From: GCA-003244245 sp963823755 | GTDB taxonomy: Bacteria; Actinomycetota; Actinomycetes; Mycobacteriales; Pseudonocardiaceae | Assembly (NCBI GenBank): GCA_963823755.1 | Contig: CAWGMP010000018.1 | Span: 1-64,000, forward strand | Length of the DNA: 64,000 nt | Direction: 5' to 3' | Part shown: positions 52,353-61,077 of the stretch, in pieces | How the letters are laid out: each line of letters starts with the position of its first letter | How positions within the stretch are numbered: the stretch's first letter is position 1 | Made by a program: the position numbers and the translations under genes | Notes under the pieces: generated by a model | The model's database searches: none | Seen by the model: the letters and a program-made list of their open reading frames with translations, nothing else | Told to the model about the DNA's origin: nothing

Positions 52353-54050
52353 ATGTCCGCACCAACCCGCCCAGCATCAGGACGCACAGCGCCCACCGCG
52401 AAAGTCCGCCGTGGGGAGGGCCAGTGGGCCCTGGGTCATCGGGAGCCGCTCAACCCCAACGAGCGGACCAAGAAAGACGATGACGGGCTCAACGTCCGGC
52501 GCCGGATCGAGACGGTGTACGCCCAGCGGGGCTTCGACTCGATCGACCCCGCCGACCTGCGCGGCCGGTTCCGGTGGTGGGGGCTTTACACCCAGCGCCG
52601 GCCCGGCATCGACGGCGGCCGCACCGGCACCCTGGAACCCGAGGAGCTCGACGACTCCTACTTCATGCTGCGGGTGCGCATCGACGGCGGCGCGCTGAGC
52701 ACCGAGCAGCTGCGGGTGCTCGGTGAGATCTCCCGGCTCTACGCCCGCGACACCGCCGATATCACCGACCGGCAGAACATCCAGTACCACTGGATCCGGA
52801 TCGAGGACGTGCCCGCGATCTGGGAACAGCTGGAAGCCGTCGGGCTGTCCACCACCGAGGCCTGCGGCGACTGCCCGCGTGTCGTGCTGGGCTCCCCACT
52901 CGCCGGCATCGCCGCCGACGAGATCATCGACGGCACCCCGGCGATCGAGGAGATCACCCGGCGCTACATCGGCAGCCCGGAGTTCTCCAACCTGCCCCGC
53001 AAGTACAAGACCGCGATCTCCGGCCTGCAGGACGTCGCGCACGAGGTCAACGACATCTCCTTCGTGGGGGTGGTGCATCCCGAGCACGGTCGGGGTTTCG
53101 ACCTGTGGGTCGGTGGTGGGCTGTCCACCAACCCGAAGATCGCGCAGCGGCTGGGTGCCTGGGTGCCGCGCGAGGAGGTGCCCGAGGTCTGGGCCGCGGT
53201 GACGAGACTGTTCCGCGATTACGGCTACCGGCGGCTGCGCCACCGCGCCCGGATCAAGTTCCTGATCGCGGACTGGGGCCCGGAGCGCTTCCGTGAGGTG
53301 CTGGAGACCGAGTACCTGCGTCGCACGCTCATCGACGGCCCCGCGCCGCAGGCGCCCCCCGCACCCATCGATCACATCGGTGTGCACCGTCAGTACGACG
53401 GCAAGTTCTCCATCGGAGTCGCTCCGGTAGCCGGACGGGTCTCGGGCTCGACGCTGGTCGACGTGGCCAAGGCCATCGAGCGAGCTGGGTCCGCCCGGGT
53501 TCGCTTGACCCCGTACCAGAAGCTCGTGGTGCTCGACGTCACCGAGTCCGAAGTGGACGGCCTGGTCGCCGAGCTGGGCAGGCTGGGGTTGCAGGCCGAC
53601 CCCACGCCGTGGCGGCGCGCGGTGATGGCCTGCACCGGCATCGAGTTCTGCAAACTCGCCATCGTGGAGACCAAAAACCGCGCGGTGACGCTGGTCGCCG
53701 AGCTGGAGGCACGCCTGGCCGACGTCCAGGCCACCCTGGACACCCCGGTGTCGGTGCACCTCAACGGCTGCCCGAACTCCTGTGTCCGGATCCAGGTCGC
53801 CGACATCGGGCTCAAGGGCCAGCTGGTCACCGACGCCGAAGGCAACCAGGTCGAGGGCTTCCAGGTGCACCTGGGCGGTGGGCTCGGGCTGGACAGCGGG
53901 TTCGGCCGCAAGCTGCGCGGCCACAAGGTGACCTCCGCCGAGCTGGCCGGTTACGTGGAGCGGCTGGTCCGCGGTTACGCGCAGCAGCGTGCACCGGGCG
54001 AGCGGTTCGCGCAGTGGGTTGCCCGCGCCGACGAGGACGCTTTGCGATGA
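52353..54050 (+). CDS. sir: Ferredoxin-dependent assimilatory sulfite reductase
   Basis: A 565-residue siroheme/[4Fe-4S] reductase. Two repeats of the SiR fold are seen; cluster ligands are CTGIEFC and NGCPNSC. TDRQNIQYHWIRIEDVP is the siroheme-binding region. It reduces sulfite to sulfide (NirA-like proteins in mycobacteria are sulfite reductases). ATG 52353 follows GGAGG. First gene of the operon; stop overlaps the next ATG. Confidence 0.93.
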   Translation: MSAPTRPASGRTAPTAKVRRGEGQWALGHREPLNPNERTKKDDDGLNVRRRIETVYAQRGFDSIDPADLRGRFRWWGLYTQRRPGIDGGRTGTLEPEELDDSYFMLRVRIDGGALSTEQLRVLGEISRLYARDTADITDRQNIQYHWIRIEDVPAIWEQLEAVGLSTTEACGDCPRVVLGSPLAGIAADEIIDGTPAIEEITRRYIGSPEFSNLPRKYKTAISGLQDVAHEVNDISFVGVVHPEHGRGFDLWVGGGLSTNPKIAQRLGAWVPREEVPEVWAAVTRLFRDYGYRRLRHRARIKFLIADWGPERFREVLETEYLRRTLIDGPAPQAPPAPIDHIGVHRQYDGKFSIGVAPVAGRVSGSTLVDVAKAIERAGSARVRLTPYQKLVVLDVTESEVDGLVAELGRLGLQADPTPWRRAVMACTGIEFCKLAIVETKNRAVTLVAELEARLADVQATLDTPVSVHLNGCPNSCVRIQVADIGLKGQLVTDAEGNQVEGFQVHLGGGLGLDSGFGRKLRGHKVTSAELAGYVERLVRGYAQQRAPGERFAQWVARADEDALR

Positions 54051-54238
54051 CCCAGGTCGAGATGACACAGACCAGCGCGGTTCCCTTCTATTGCCCGTAC
54101 TGCGGCGAGGAGGATCTGCGGCCCGCGGAAGAGCCGCAGGCGGCGTGGCGTTGCGCAGGCTGTCAGCGGGTGTTCGTGGTCCGCCTGGTGGGACTCATGG
54201 TTGGACCCCAAGCGCCAGCCGGGGAGGCGGCACGGTGA
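54047..54238 (+). CDS. Small zinc-ribbon protein in the cys operon
   Basis: A 63-residue protein with CPYCGEED and CAGCQRVFVVRLVG, two CxxC pairs forming a probable zinc ribbon. It overlaps sir (ATGA) and cysH (GTGA). Such small ribbons often accompany actinobacterial sir and cysH. Function unknown; an iron-sulfur or redox helper role is a guess. Confidence 0.8.
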   Translation: MTQVEMTQTSAVPFYCPYCGEEDLRPAEEPQAAWRCAGCQRVFVVRLVGLMVGPQAPAGEAAR

Positions 54239-54927
54239 CAGTGACCGTCGACGTGGAGCAGCTGGCGCACCGGGCCGGGCGCACGCTGGAGTCCGCCCCG
54301 GCACCCGAGATCGTGCGCTGGGCGGTGCAGACCTTCGGCGCCCGGTTCGCGGTGGCGTCCTCGATGCAGGACGCGGTGCTGGTGCATCTGGCGTCGCAGG
54401 TGACGCCCGGTATCGATGTGCTGTTCCTGGACACCGGGTATCACTTCGTTGAGACGTTGGGCACCCGGGACGCCGTCGCGGCGACCTACGACGTCAACCT
54501 GATCACGGTGACCCCCCGGCAGACCGTCGCCGCACAAGACACCTCGTATGGACCCCAGCTGCACGACCGCAACCCTGACCTGTGTTGCGGATTGCGCAAA
54601 AGAGCGCCACTGGACCGTGCTCTGGCGCACTACGACGCCTGGGCCACCGGGCTGCGCCGGGTCGAGGCACCGACGCGGGCGGGCACGCCGGTGGTGTCCT
54701 ACGACGCCAGGCGGGGCAAGGTGCGGGTGGCCCCGTTGGCGACCTGGAATGACCAGGACGTCGAGGACTACATCGCCGAGCACGGCGTCCTGATCAACCC
54801 GCTGCTGACCGCCGGCTACCGATCGATCGGCTGCGCCCCGTGCACCCGGGCGGTGACCGCCGGAGAGAACCCCCGCGCCGGGCGCTGGGCCGGCTCAACA
54901 AAGACCGAATGCGGGATCCACCGATGA
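54235..54927 (+). CDS. cysH: Adenylyl-sulfate (APS) reductase
   Basis: A 230-residue PAPS-reductase-family enzyme. VASSMQDAVLVHLASQ is the adenylate loop, FLDTGYHFVETLG is conserved, and CCGLRKRAPL plus GCAPCTRAV give the four-Cys [4Fe-4S] pattern of APS reductases. TKTECGIH carries the catalytic Cys. It reduces APS to sulfite and AMP with thioredoxin. GTG 54235. Confidence 0.95.
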   Translation: MTVTVDVEQLAHRAGRTLESAPAPEIVRWAVQTFGARFAVASSMQDAVLVHLASQVTPGIDVLFLDTGYHFVETLGTRDAVAATYDVNLITVTPRQTVAAQDTSYGPQLHDRNPDLCCGLRKRAPLDRALAHYDAWATGLRRVEAPTRAGTPVVSYDARRGKVRVAPLATWNDQDVEDYIAEHGVLINPLLTAGYRSIGCAPCTRAVTAGENPRAGRWAGSTKTECGIHR

Positions 54928-55460
54928 GCCGGGGCTCCACCGTCTGGCTCACCGGGCTTTCCGGAGCGGGCAAGACCACCATCGCCGACGCCGTCGCCGG
55001 GCAGCTGCGCGCCACCGGCCGGGAGATCGAGGTGCTCGACGGCGACGAGGTGCGCCGCGGCCTGTCCGCCGGTCTGGGTTTCTCCCGGGAAGACCGGGAC
55101 ACCCATGTGCGCCGGGTCGGATTCGTGGCCGAACTGCTCGCTCGGCACGGCGTCGTTGCGCTGGTTCCCGTCATCGCCCCCTACGCGGCGACCCGCGACG
55201 AAGTGCGGGCCCAGCACGACGCGCACGGCACCGGCTATCTGGAGGTACACGTGGCCACCCCGCTGGCCGAGTGCGCCCGCCGCGACGTCAAGGGGCTCTA
55301 CGCCCGGGCGGCGGCCGGTGCGCTGACCGGGATGACCGGGGTGGACGACCCCTACGAAGAACCGGACAAACCCGACCTTAGGTTGGACACCACCGGGATG
55401 GACATCGCCACCGCGGCGCGGCGCGTGATGGACCTGCTGATCGAGAGGGGCCTGGCGTGA
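54924..55460 (+). CDS. cysC: Adenylylsulfate kinase
   Basis: A 178-residue APS kinase. VWLTGLSGAGKTTIADAVAG is the P-loop; LDGDEVRRGLSAGLGFSRED, HVRRVGFVAELLARHGVVAL and DVKGLYARAAAG match the family. It makes PAPS for sulfotransferases. Odd with an APS reductase, since PAPS is not needed for the reductive branch; it probably feeds sulfation. Separate from cysN. Confidence 0.93.
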   Translation: MSRGSTVWLTGLSGAGKTTIADAVAGQLRATGREIEVLDGDEVRRGLSAGLGFSREDRDTHVRRVGFVAELLARHGVVALVPVIAPYAATRDEVRAQHDAHGTGYLEVHVATPLAECARRDVKGLYARAAAGALTGMTGVDDPYEEPDKPDLRLDTTGMDIATAARRVMDLLIERGLA

Positions 55461-56389
55461 CAGCGATCATGACAGAACCGGTGAGGCTGCCGATAGCAGA
55501 GACTGATCACCTGGCAGCGCTGGAATCCGAGGCGGTGCACATCATCCGCGAGGTGGTCGCCGAGTTCGATCGGCCAGTGCTGCTGTTCTCCGGTGGCAAG
55601 GACTCCGCTGTGCTGCTGCACCTGGCACTGCGCGCGGTGCACCCCGCGCCGCTGCCGTTCCCACTACTGCATGTCGACACCGGGCACAATTTCGCCGAGG
55701 TGATCGCCTACCGGGACCGCTTGGTCACCCAGCTGGGGCTGCGGCTGCACGTGGCCGCCGTGCAGGACTGGATCGACGACGGGCGGCTGACCGAGCGCCC
55801 CGACGGCACCCGAAACCCGCTGCAGACCGTGCCGCTGCTGGACACCATCACCGGGCATCGTTTCGACGCCGTCTTCGGCGGCGCCCGCCGCGACGAGGAC
55901 CGGGCGCGGGCCAAGGAGCGCATCGTCAGCCTGCGTGACGCCTTCGGCGGCTGGGATCCCCGCCGGCAGCGTCCCGAGCTGTGGAGTCTCTACAACGGCC
56001 GGCACACCGCTGGTGAGCACGTCCGGGTCTTCCCGCTGAGCAACTGGACCGAGCTGGACGTCTGGCACTACATCGCGCGGCGCGACGTGCCGATCCCGGA
56101 CCTCTACTACGCGCATGAGCGGGAGGTGTTCGCCCGGGACGGGATGTGGCTGACCGCCGGCGAGTGGGGCGGCCCGCGCAACGGCGAGCGGGTCCTCACC
56201 AAGTCGGTGCGCTACCGCACCGTCGGCGACGTCTCCTGCACCGGCGCGGTGGAGTCCACCGCGGTGACCATCGACGAAGTGATCGCCGAAGTGGCCACCA
56301 GCGGGATCACCGAGCGCGGCGCCACCCGGGCCGACGACCGGCTGTCGGAGGCCGCCATGGAGGACCGCAAACGCGAGGGCTACTTCTGA
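55457..56389 (+). CDS. cysD: Sulfate adenylyltransferase subunit 2
   Basis: A 310-residue PP-loop ATP pyrophosphatase. LFSGGKDSAVLLHLALRAVH is the SGGxDS motif; the PFPLLHVDTGHNF and SVGRDEDRARAKERI-like GGARRDEDRARAKERIVSLR segments are typical. Forms ATP sulfurylase with CysN. GTG 55457 overlaps cysC. Ends TGATG into cysN. Confidence 0.95.
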   Translation: MTAIMTEPVRLPIAETDHLAALESEAVHIIREVVAEFDRPVLLFSGGKDSAVLLHLALRAVHPAPLPFPLLHVDTGHNFAEVIAYRDRLVTQLGLRLHVAAVQDWIDDGRLTERPDGTRNPLQTVPLLDTITGHRFDAVFGGARRDEDRARAKERIVSLRDAFGGWDPRRQRPELWSLYNGRHTAGEHVRVFPLSNWTELDVWHYIARRDVPIPDLYYAHEREVFARDGMWLTAGEWGGPRNGERVLTKSVRYRTVGDVSCTGAVESTAVTIDEVIAEVATSGITERGATRADDRLSEAAMEDRKREGYF

Positions 56390-57648
56390 TGGTCGGGTTG
56401 TTGCGGCTGACCACCGCGGGCTCCGTCGACGACGGGAAGTCCACGCTGGTCGGGCGGCTGTTGCACGACACCCAGTCGATCCTGTCCGACCAGCTCGCGG
56501 CCGTGGCCCGCGCGACCGAGGCTCGCGGCGGCGACTCGTTGGACCTTGCACTGCTCACCGATGGGCTGCGGGCCGAGCGGGAACAGGGCATCACCATCGA
56601 CGTCGCCTACCGCTACTTCGCCACCCCGACCCGCAAGTTCGTGCTCGCCGACTGCCCAGGGCATGTGCAGTACACCCGCAACACCGTCACCGGGGCGTCC
56701 ACCGCCGAGCTCGCCGTCGTGCTGGTCGACGCGCGCAACGGCCTGATGGAACAGACCCGGCGGCACCTGGCCGTCGCCGCGTTCCTGAGGGTGCCGCATG
56801 TGGTGCTCGCGGTGAACAAGATGGACCTGGTGGACTTCGATGAGCCGACCTTCCGCCGCATCGAGTCGGAGTTCGCGGCGGTGGCTCGCTCGCTGGGGGT
56901 GGCCGACGTGGTGTCCGTGCCGGTGTCGGCACTGCACGGCGACAACGTCGCAGCTCGCAGCGCACACACCCCGTGGTACCGGGGCCCGACGCTGCTGGCG
57001 CACCTGGAGACGGTGCCCACCGGGCGGGAGGCGGTGGCCGAGCCGATGCGCTTCCCGGTGCAGCTGGTGCTGCGGCCCCGCACTGCCTCGTATCCGGACT
57101 ACCGGGGCCTGGCCGGCCGGCTCGCCTCCGGGGTGCTCAAGGTCGGCGACGATGTCGTCGCGCTGCCGTCCGGCTGGCGCTCCACCGTCACCGGCATCGA
57201 CACTCCGGACGGTCCGGTGCTGCGGGCCACCGCCGGGCAGTCGATCACCGTGCTGCTGCGCGATGAGATCGACGCCGGGCGCGGGGAGGTGCTGGCTCAC
57301 CCGCAGCAGGCACCTCAGGTGGTCACCGAGCTGACCGCGGATCTGTGCTGGCTGGCCGACCGGCCGCTGCTGCCCGGCGCGCGGGTCCTGGTCAAGCACG
57401 GCACCCGGACTGTCCGGGCGATCGTCACCGAGCTGACCGGGCGGTTGGACCTGCACACCCTGCACCACACCGCGCCGCCGGCCACACTGGAACTCAACGA
57501 GATCGGCGGTGCGCTCATCCGGCTCGCCGAGCCGCTGGCGGTGGACTCCTACGCCACCGACCGGCACACCGGCAGCTTCCTGGTCATCGACGCCGCAGAC
57601 GGCAACACGCTGGCCGCCGGGTTGGTCGGATCTCGGGACGCCGCGTGA
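56389..57648 (+). CDS. cysN: Sulfate adenylyltransferase subunit 1 (GTPase)
   Basis: A 419-residue GTPase that powers APS synthesis. GSVDDGKSTLVGRLLHD (G1), DGLRAEREQGITIDVAYRYF, DCPGHVQYTRN (G3) and NKMD (G4) are present, then two beta-barrel domains. No fused CysC. The ATG shares an A with the cysD stop. Confidence 0.95.
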   Translation: MVGLLRLTTAGSVDDGKSTLVGRLLHDTQSILSDQLAAVARATEARGGDSLDLALLTDGLRAEREQGITIDVAYRYFATPTRKFVLADCPGHVQYTRNTVTGASTAELAVVLVDARNGLMEQTRRHLAVAAFLRVPHVVLAVNKMDLVDFDEPTFRRIESEFAAVARSLGVADVVSVPVSALHGDNVAARSAHTPWYRGPTLLAHLETVPTGREAVAEPMRFPVQLVLRPRTASYPDYRGLAGRLASGVLKVGDDVVALPSGWRSTVTGIDTPDGPVLRATAGQSITVLLRDEIDAGRGEVLAHPQQAPQVVTELTADLCWLADRPLLPGARVLVKHGTRTVRAIVTELTGRLDLHTLHHTAPPATLELNEIGGALIRLAEPLAVDSYATDRHTGSFLVIDAADGNTLAAGLVGSRDAA

Positions 57649-58484
57649 GACCAGCCCCGGCCTTGGTGGCGGTGGCGCACGGCAGCCGCGACCCGCGCTC
57701 GGCCGCCACCATCTCGGCGCTGATCGATCGGGTTCGGTGGCTACGGCCCGACCTCGACGTCCGGCTCGCCTTCCTGGACCTCTGCGCGCCCCGGCTGGAC
57801 GCTGTGCTTTCTTCTGTTCCCCAGGCGGTGGTGGTGCCGTTGCTGTTGGGCCGCGCCTACCACTCGGACGTCGACGCACCTGGGGTGGTCTCGCGCGCCG
57901 TGACGGCCCAGCCCAGGCTGGACGTCACAGTGGCCGACGTGCTGGGTCCCGACCCGCGGCTAGAAGCCGCGGCGCTGCGCAGGTTGGCCGAGGTCGGCGT
58001 CTCGCCTGCCGACCCAGGTTTCGGCATCGTGCTCGCCGCTGCCGGCTCGCAGCACGCCCCGGCCAACGCCGTGGTCGCTGCCGTGGCCCACCGGCTCGAA
58101 CAACGCACTCGCTGGCACGTGGTCCCCGCCTTCGCCTGCGCCGCCCACCCCACCGTCCCAGACGCCATCGCAACTCTGCAGGCTTCAGGTGCCCGTCGCA
58201 TCGCCGTCGCCTCCTGGTTCCTCGCCCCCGGCCTGCTCCCCGACAAGGTCACCCGGCTCGCCCTTTCCGCCTATCCGCAAGCCCTGCTCGCCACCCCACT
58301 CGGCGCAGACAACGGCTTAACCGAACTCATCGCCAACCGCTACGACGACGCCGCAGGCCCACTGCACGCACCGATCCCACGACTTAGCCCTCGGCGACTT
58401 CTGGCGTTGCAAAACGCGCTTCCCATCCACCAAGGGACCGGGTGGGGCTACCCGGTCGTCGCGTTTGGAAGCCATCAACAGTGA
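57645..58484 (+). CDS. Sirohydrochlorin chelatase (CbiX/SirB-like)
   Basis: 279 residues. LVAVAHGSRDPRSAATI carries the chelatase His; PQAVVVPLLLGRAYHSDVDA the second site; a repeat domain follows (FGIVLAAAGSQHAPAN; VPAFACAAHPT). It inserts iron or cobalt into sirohydrochlorin, giving siroheme for sulfite reductase. The last 35 or so residues go beyond the family end. GTG 57645 overlaps cysN. Closes the operon. Confidence 0.85.
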   Translation: MRPAPALVAVAHGSRDPRSAATISALIDRVRWLRPDLDVRLAFLDLCAPRLDAVLSSVPQAVVVPLLLGRAYHSDVDAPGVVSRAVTAQPRLDVTVADVLGPDPRLEAAALRRLAEVGVSPADPGFGIVLAAAGSQHAPANAVVAAVAHRLEQRTRWHVVPAFACAAHPTVPDAIATLQASGARRIAVASWFLAPGLLPDKVTRLALSAYPQALLATPLGADNGLTELIANRYDDAAGPLHAPIPRLSPRRLLALQNALPIHQGTGWGYPVVAFGSHQQ

Positions 58485-58589
58485 CAGTAGCGTTCCACGC
58501 TCGGACCGTCTGGGATACCGGTGTCCACCACTGCACCTCAACCATCATTCTGCGGCTACCGTACGACTTGATAAGGCAGACTGAGCTTC

Positions 58590-59042
58590 GTGGGTACCCC
58601 CTCCGAGCGGATCTTCGCACACCTTGAGGATGACGACGGTGTCGAGCTGCGGCACTTCCTGCCCGTCCAAGCTCGGCATCCGATGACGCTGGCTCGGACA
58701 GCAGACCGGATCGCGGCCGGGGCCGCATTCCGGGAAGCGGTGGCCGACTTCGTCGACGATCTGCGATGGGCGCGGGACGAGGACGACATTGCGCGGCGGA
58801 TCACCGAGCGGCCGCGCAACATCGATCCGCGCACCGATGCCTACCTCGCTGCACTCGCCGAGCACTTCGCCGCCGCACACGAGGCCTCCGCACCACCCTG
58901 GGCAGGCGAAACCGGCCGTTTTCTGTCCCGCATCTGGTGGCCGCGCTACCCCGGTCTGTGGGCACGTGCCATCGTGGAGTCCCCTGCGGCGTTCCGTCGA
59001 CGGGGCATCCTGCTCGGCGCAGGCATGCTGAGCCGGGTATAG
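58590..59042 (+). CDS. Hypothetical partner of the nucleotidyltransferase
   Basis: A 150-residue helical protein from GTG 58590 (TPSERIFAHLEDDDGVELRH, ARTADRIAAGAAFREAVADF, VDDLRWARDEDDIARRI). It ends 2 bp before the nucleotidyltransferase ATG, so they are a unit, perhaps toxin-antitoxin-like. No known domain. Confidence 0.6.
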   Translation: MGTPSERIFAHLEDDDGVELRHFLPVQARHPMTLARTADRIAAGAAFREAVADFVDDLRWARDEDDIARRITERPRNIDPRTDAYLAALAEHFAAAHEASAPPWAGETGRFLSRIWWPRYPGLWARAIVESPAAFRRRGILLGAGMLSRV

Positions 59043-59044
59043 CG

Positions 59045-59581
59045 ATGCGCCGAGACGAGATCTTCAGGGCCCTCACCGCACTGGGTGCCGAACTGGCCGA
59101 ACGCGGGTTGGTCGCCGATCTCTATGTAGTCGGCGGAGCGGCTATCACGCTGGCCTACGACGAGCGTCGAGCAACCAAGGACATCGATGCGGTGTTCGTT
59201 CCGAAGAAGGAGGTCTACGCGGCGGCCGCCCGGGTCGCTGCCGCGCTCGATCTGCCCGACGGCTGGCTCAACGACGTGGTTAAGGGATTTCTGCTGGGTC
59301 CAGACAGATTCCCCACGAAGACGATCGAGATGCCAGGCCTGCGCTGCGAAGTGGCCAGCGCCGAGACGGTCCTCGTCCTGAAGTGTCTCGCGCACCGTCT
59401 CGGGGAGGATGACGACGACGTTGTCCTGCTCGCGGCGCAGCTCGGACTGGACACTGCTGACGACGTGCTCGACCTCGTCGAGCAGGTTGGTCACCCGCGG
59501 TTGCTCACACCACAGGTGGAACTCTTCATCAGGTCGGTCATGGATGTGCCCGAGACGCCCGATTCCAGACAAGATCCATAG
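59045..59581 (+). CDS. DUF6036-type nucleotidyltransferase
   Basis: A 178-residue protein. DLYVVGGAAITLAYDERRAT and KDIDAVFVPKKEVYAAAAR form the GG...DxD nucleotidyltransferase core. RCEVASAETVLVLKCLAHRL follows. Such proteins often act in MNT/AbiE-like toxin systems. The upstream partner supports this, but the role is inferred. Confidence 0.75.
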   Translation: MRRDEIFRALTALGAELAERGLVADLYVVGGAAITLAYDERRATKDIDAVFVPKKEVYAAAARVAAALDLPDGWLNDVVKGFLLGPDRFPTKTIEMPGLRCEVASAETVLVLKCLAHRLGEDDDDVVLLAAQLGLDTADDVLDLVEQVGHPRLLTPQVELFIRSVMDVPETPDSRQDP

Positions 59582-59689
59582 GCCGCCAGCGCAGCCTAGC
59601 GGCCCGACCTCGTGCTACGCCAGACCGTGAAGCGCCAGGCCGTACCGGTCGGTGAGCTCTTACGCACTCTGGCCGGGGGTCTCGCATCG

Positions 59690-59857
59690 ACGTCGATGAG
59701 TTCTACGCCGATCTCGATCGCTATATGGATCCTGACCCGACGCGCGGTCCGGGTGATCGCAGCGACTGCGGCTGCCCACGGTCTCATCCTGGTCACGCGG
59801 AACCCGGATGACTTTGTCGGGCTCGACAGCGTGGTCAAGGTCATCGCACCACACTGA
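59690..59857 (+). pseudogene. PIN-domain (VapC-like) toxin C-terminal relic with antitoxin debris
   Basis: The frame ends IAATAAAHGLILVTRNPDDF, VGLDSVVKVIAPH, the last helix-strand of a PIN toxin (DALIAATA...VTRN..DF). Just upstream another frame reads RIDVDEFYADLDRYMDPDPT, like an antitoxin C-terminus. Both cut; the toxin N-terminus with its catalytic acids is missing. Confidence 0.65.
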
Positions 59858-59887
59858 CCCGAACTGCAGGCAGCTACGGTCGCCGCC

Positions 59888-60634
59888 ATGACCGACGACT
59901 TGGTACATCTGGCCGTGCAGTCCGGGATCGCCACCATCACGCTGGACTCCCCCGCCAACCGCAACGCCCTGTCGGCCCGGTTGCGCGCCGAGCTACTGGA
60001 CGCGTTGGAGCGCAGCACCGGGGACGACTCGGTGCGGGTGGTGGTGCTCGACCACACCGGGCCGGTGTTCTGCGCCGGAATGGACCTCACCGAAACCCGG
60101 ATCGCCGTCGACGAGCTCCCCCGCATCCTGCAACGGATCTGGACGCACCCGAAGCCGGTCGTCGCCAAGCTGGCCGGCCCGGCGCGGGCGGGAGGCATCG
60201 GTATCGTCGCGGCCGCCGACATCGCAGTCGCCGTCCACCACGCCACCTTCGCATTCACCGAAGTGCGTCTCGGCCTGGTGCCGGCAGTGATCTCGGTAAT
60301 CCTGCGGGCCCGGCTACTGGCCCCCACGATGCATGAGCTGTTACTCACCGGGCAGACCTTCGATGCCGCCCGGGCGGTCGCCATCGGCCTGCTCACCAGC
60401 GCGGTGCCCGCCGGGCAGCTCGACGCCGAGGTGGACCGCTATACCGGAATGCTTGTCAAGGGTGGGCCCGAGGCGCTGGCCCTGACCAAGCAATTGCGGC
60501 ACGCGCCGACGATGACGCAGGACTTCGCGGCGATGATCGAACTGTCCGCCGCGCGCTTCGCCTCAGCAGAGGGCCAAGAAGGCATCCGCGCTTTCGCCGA
60601 CAAACGCCCCGCCCCCTGGATCCCCACCAACTGA
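59888..60634 (+). CDS. Enoyl-CoA hydratase/isomerase family protein
   Basis: A 248-residue crotonase-fold enzyme. ATITLDSPANRNALSARLRA, FCAGMDLTET (oxyanion region), KLAGPARAGGIGIVAAADI and FTEVRLGLVPAVIS. Typical length. The canonical catalytic Glu pair is partly present (EVRLGLVPA). Likely acyl-CoA metabolism; substrate unknown. Confidence 0.9.
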   Translation: MTDDLVHLAVQSGIATITLDSPANRNALSARLRAELLDALERSTGDDSVRVVVLDHTGPVFCAGMDLTETRIAVDELPRILQRIWTHPKPVVAKLAGPARAGGIGIVAAADIAVAVHHATFAFTEVRLGLVPAVISVILRARLLAPTMHELLLTGQTFDAARAVAIGLLTSAVPAGQLDAEVDRYTGMLVKGGPEALALTKQLRHAPTMTQDFAAMIELSAARFASAEGQEGIRAFADKRPAPWIPTN

Positions 60635-60657
60635 CCGCCCAGCATCTCGATCGCCCG

Positions 60658-60727
60658 CATCCCGATATGGAGACATATCGGGGCAAAGACCCGCGTTGCT
60701 GCCCCGATATGTCTCCATATCGGGATG
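60658..60727. terminator. Nested 28-bp palindrome between convergent genes
   Basis: 60658-60685 and 60700-60727 are perfect 28-bp inverted repeats, loop 14 nt. Each arm holds its own 9-bp hairpin (CCCGATATG-gaga-CATATCGGG). It lies between the converging hydratase and barstar genes, so it likely stops transcripts from both sides, though no T tract exists. The REP-like structure suggests a dispersed repeat. Confidence 0.7.
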
Positions 60728-60737
60728 GGGAGGGGGC

Positions 60738-61073
60738 TCAGGTGTCTGCGAGGAGCACGGAGAGGGGGCTGGTGGTGGTTGCGTCGTTGAGTACTGCGAG
60801 CACGGCGCGGTAGGCGTCCGGGTCGGCGGCCTCGAGGTGGCGGTGGCCGGCCCAGATCAGGATGTGCTCGCCGTCAGGCTGCCAGGACAGGTCGACCAGA
60901 CAGTCATAGAGCGCATCGAGATTGCGACCGTACCAGGACGGGAAGCTCAGCGCGGCCCCGATCGCGTCCAGCGCGTCGGCCCGGCTGGTCACCGGACCCA
61001 CGAGGTACGCCAGCGCTCCCCGTCCGCGGGCCTGATCAAGCGCGCGGGCAGCGTCGGGCACGTAGTGCAGCAC
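60738..61073 (-). CDS. Barstar-family RNase inhibitor
   Basis: A 111-residue barstar. ADALDAIGAALSFPSWYGRN and LDALYDCLVDLSW is the signature that docks on the RNase active site. GTG 61073 is chosen, 4 bp after the RNase stop. It would protect the producer from the RNase encoded next to it. Confidence 0.88.
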   Translation of the reverse strand: MLHYVPDAARALDQARGRGALAYLVGPVTSRADALDAIGAALSFPSWYGRNLDALYDCLVDLSWQPDGEHILIWAGHRHLEAADPDAYRAVLAVLNDATTTSPLSVLLADT

Positions 61074-61077
61074 AGCC

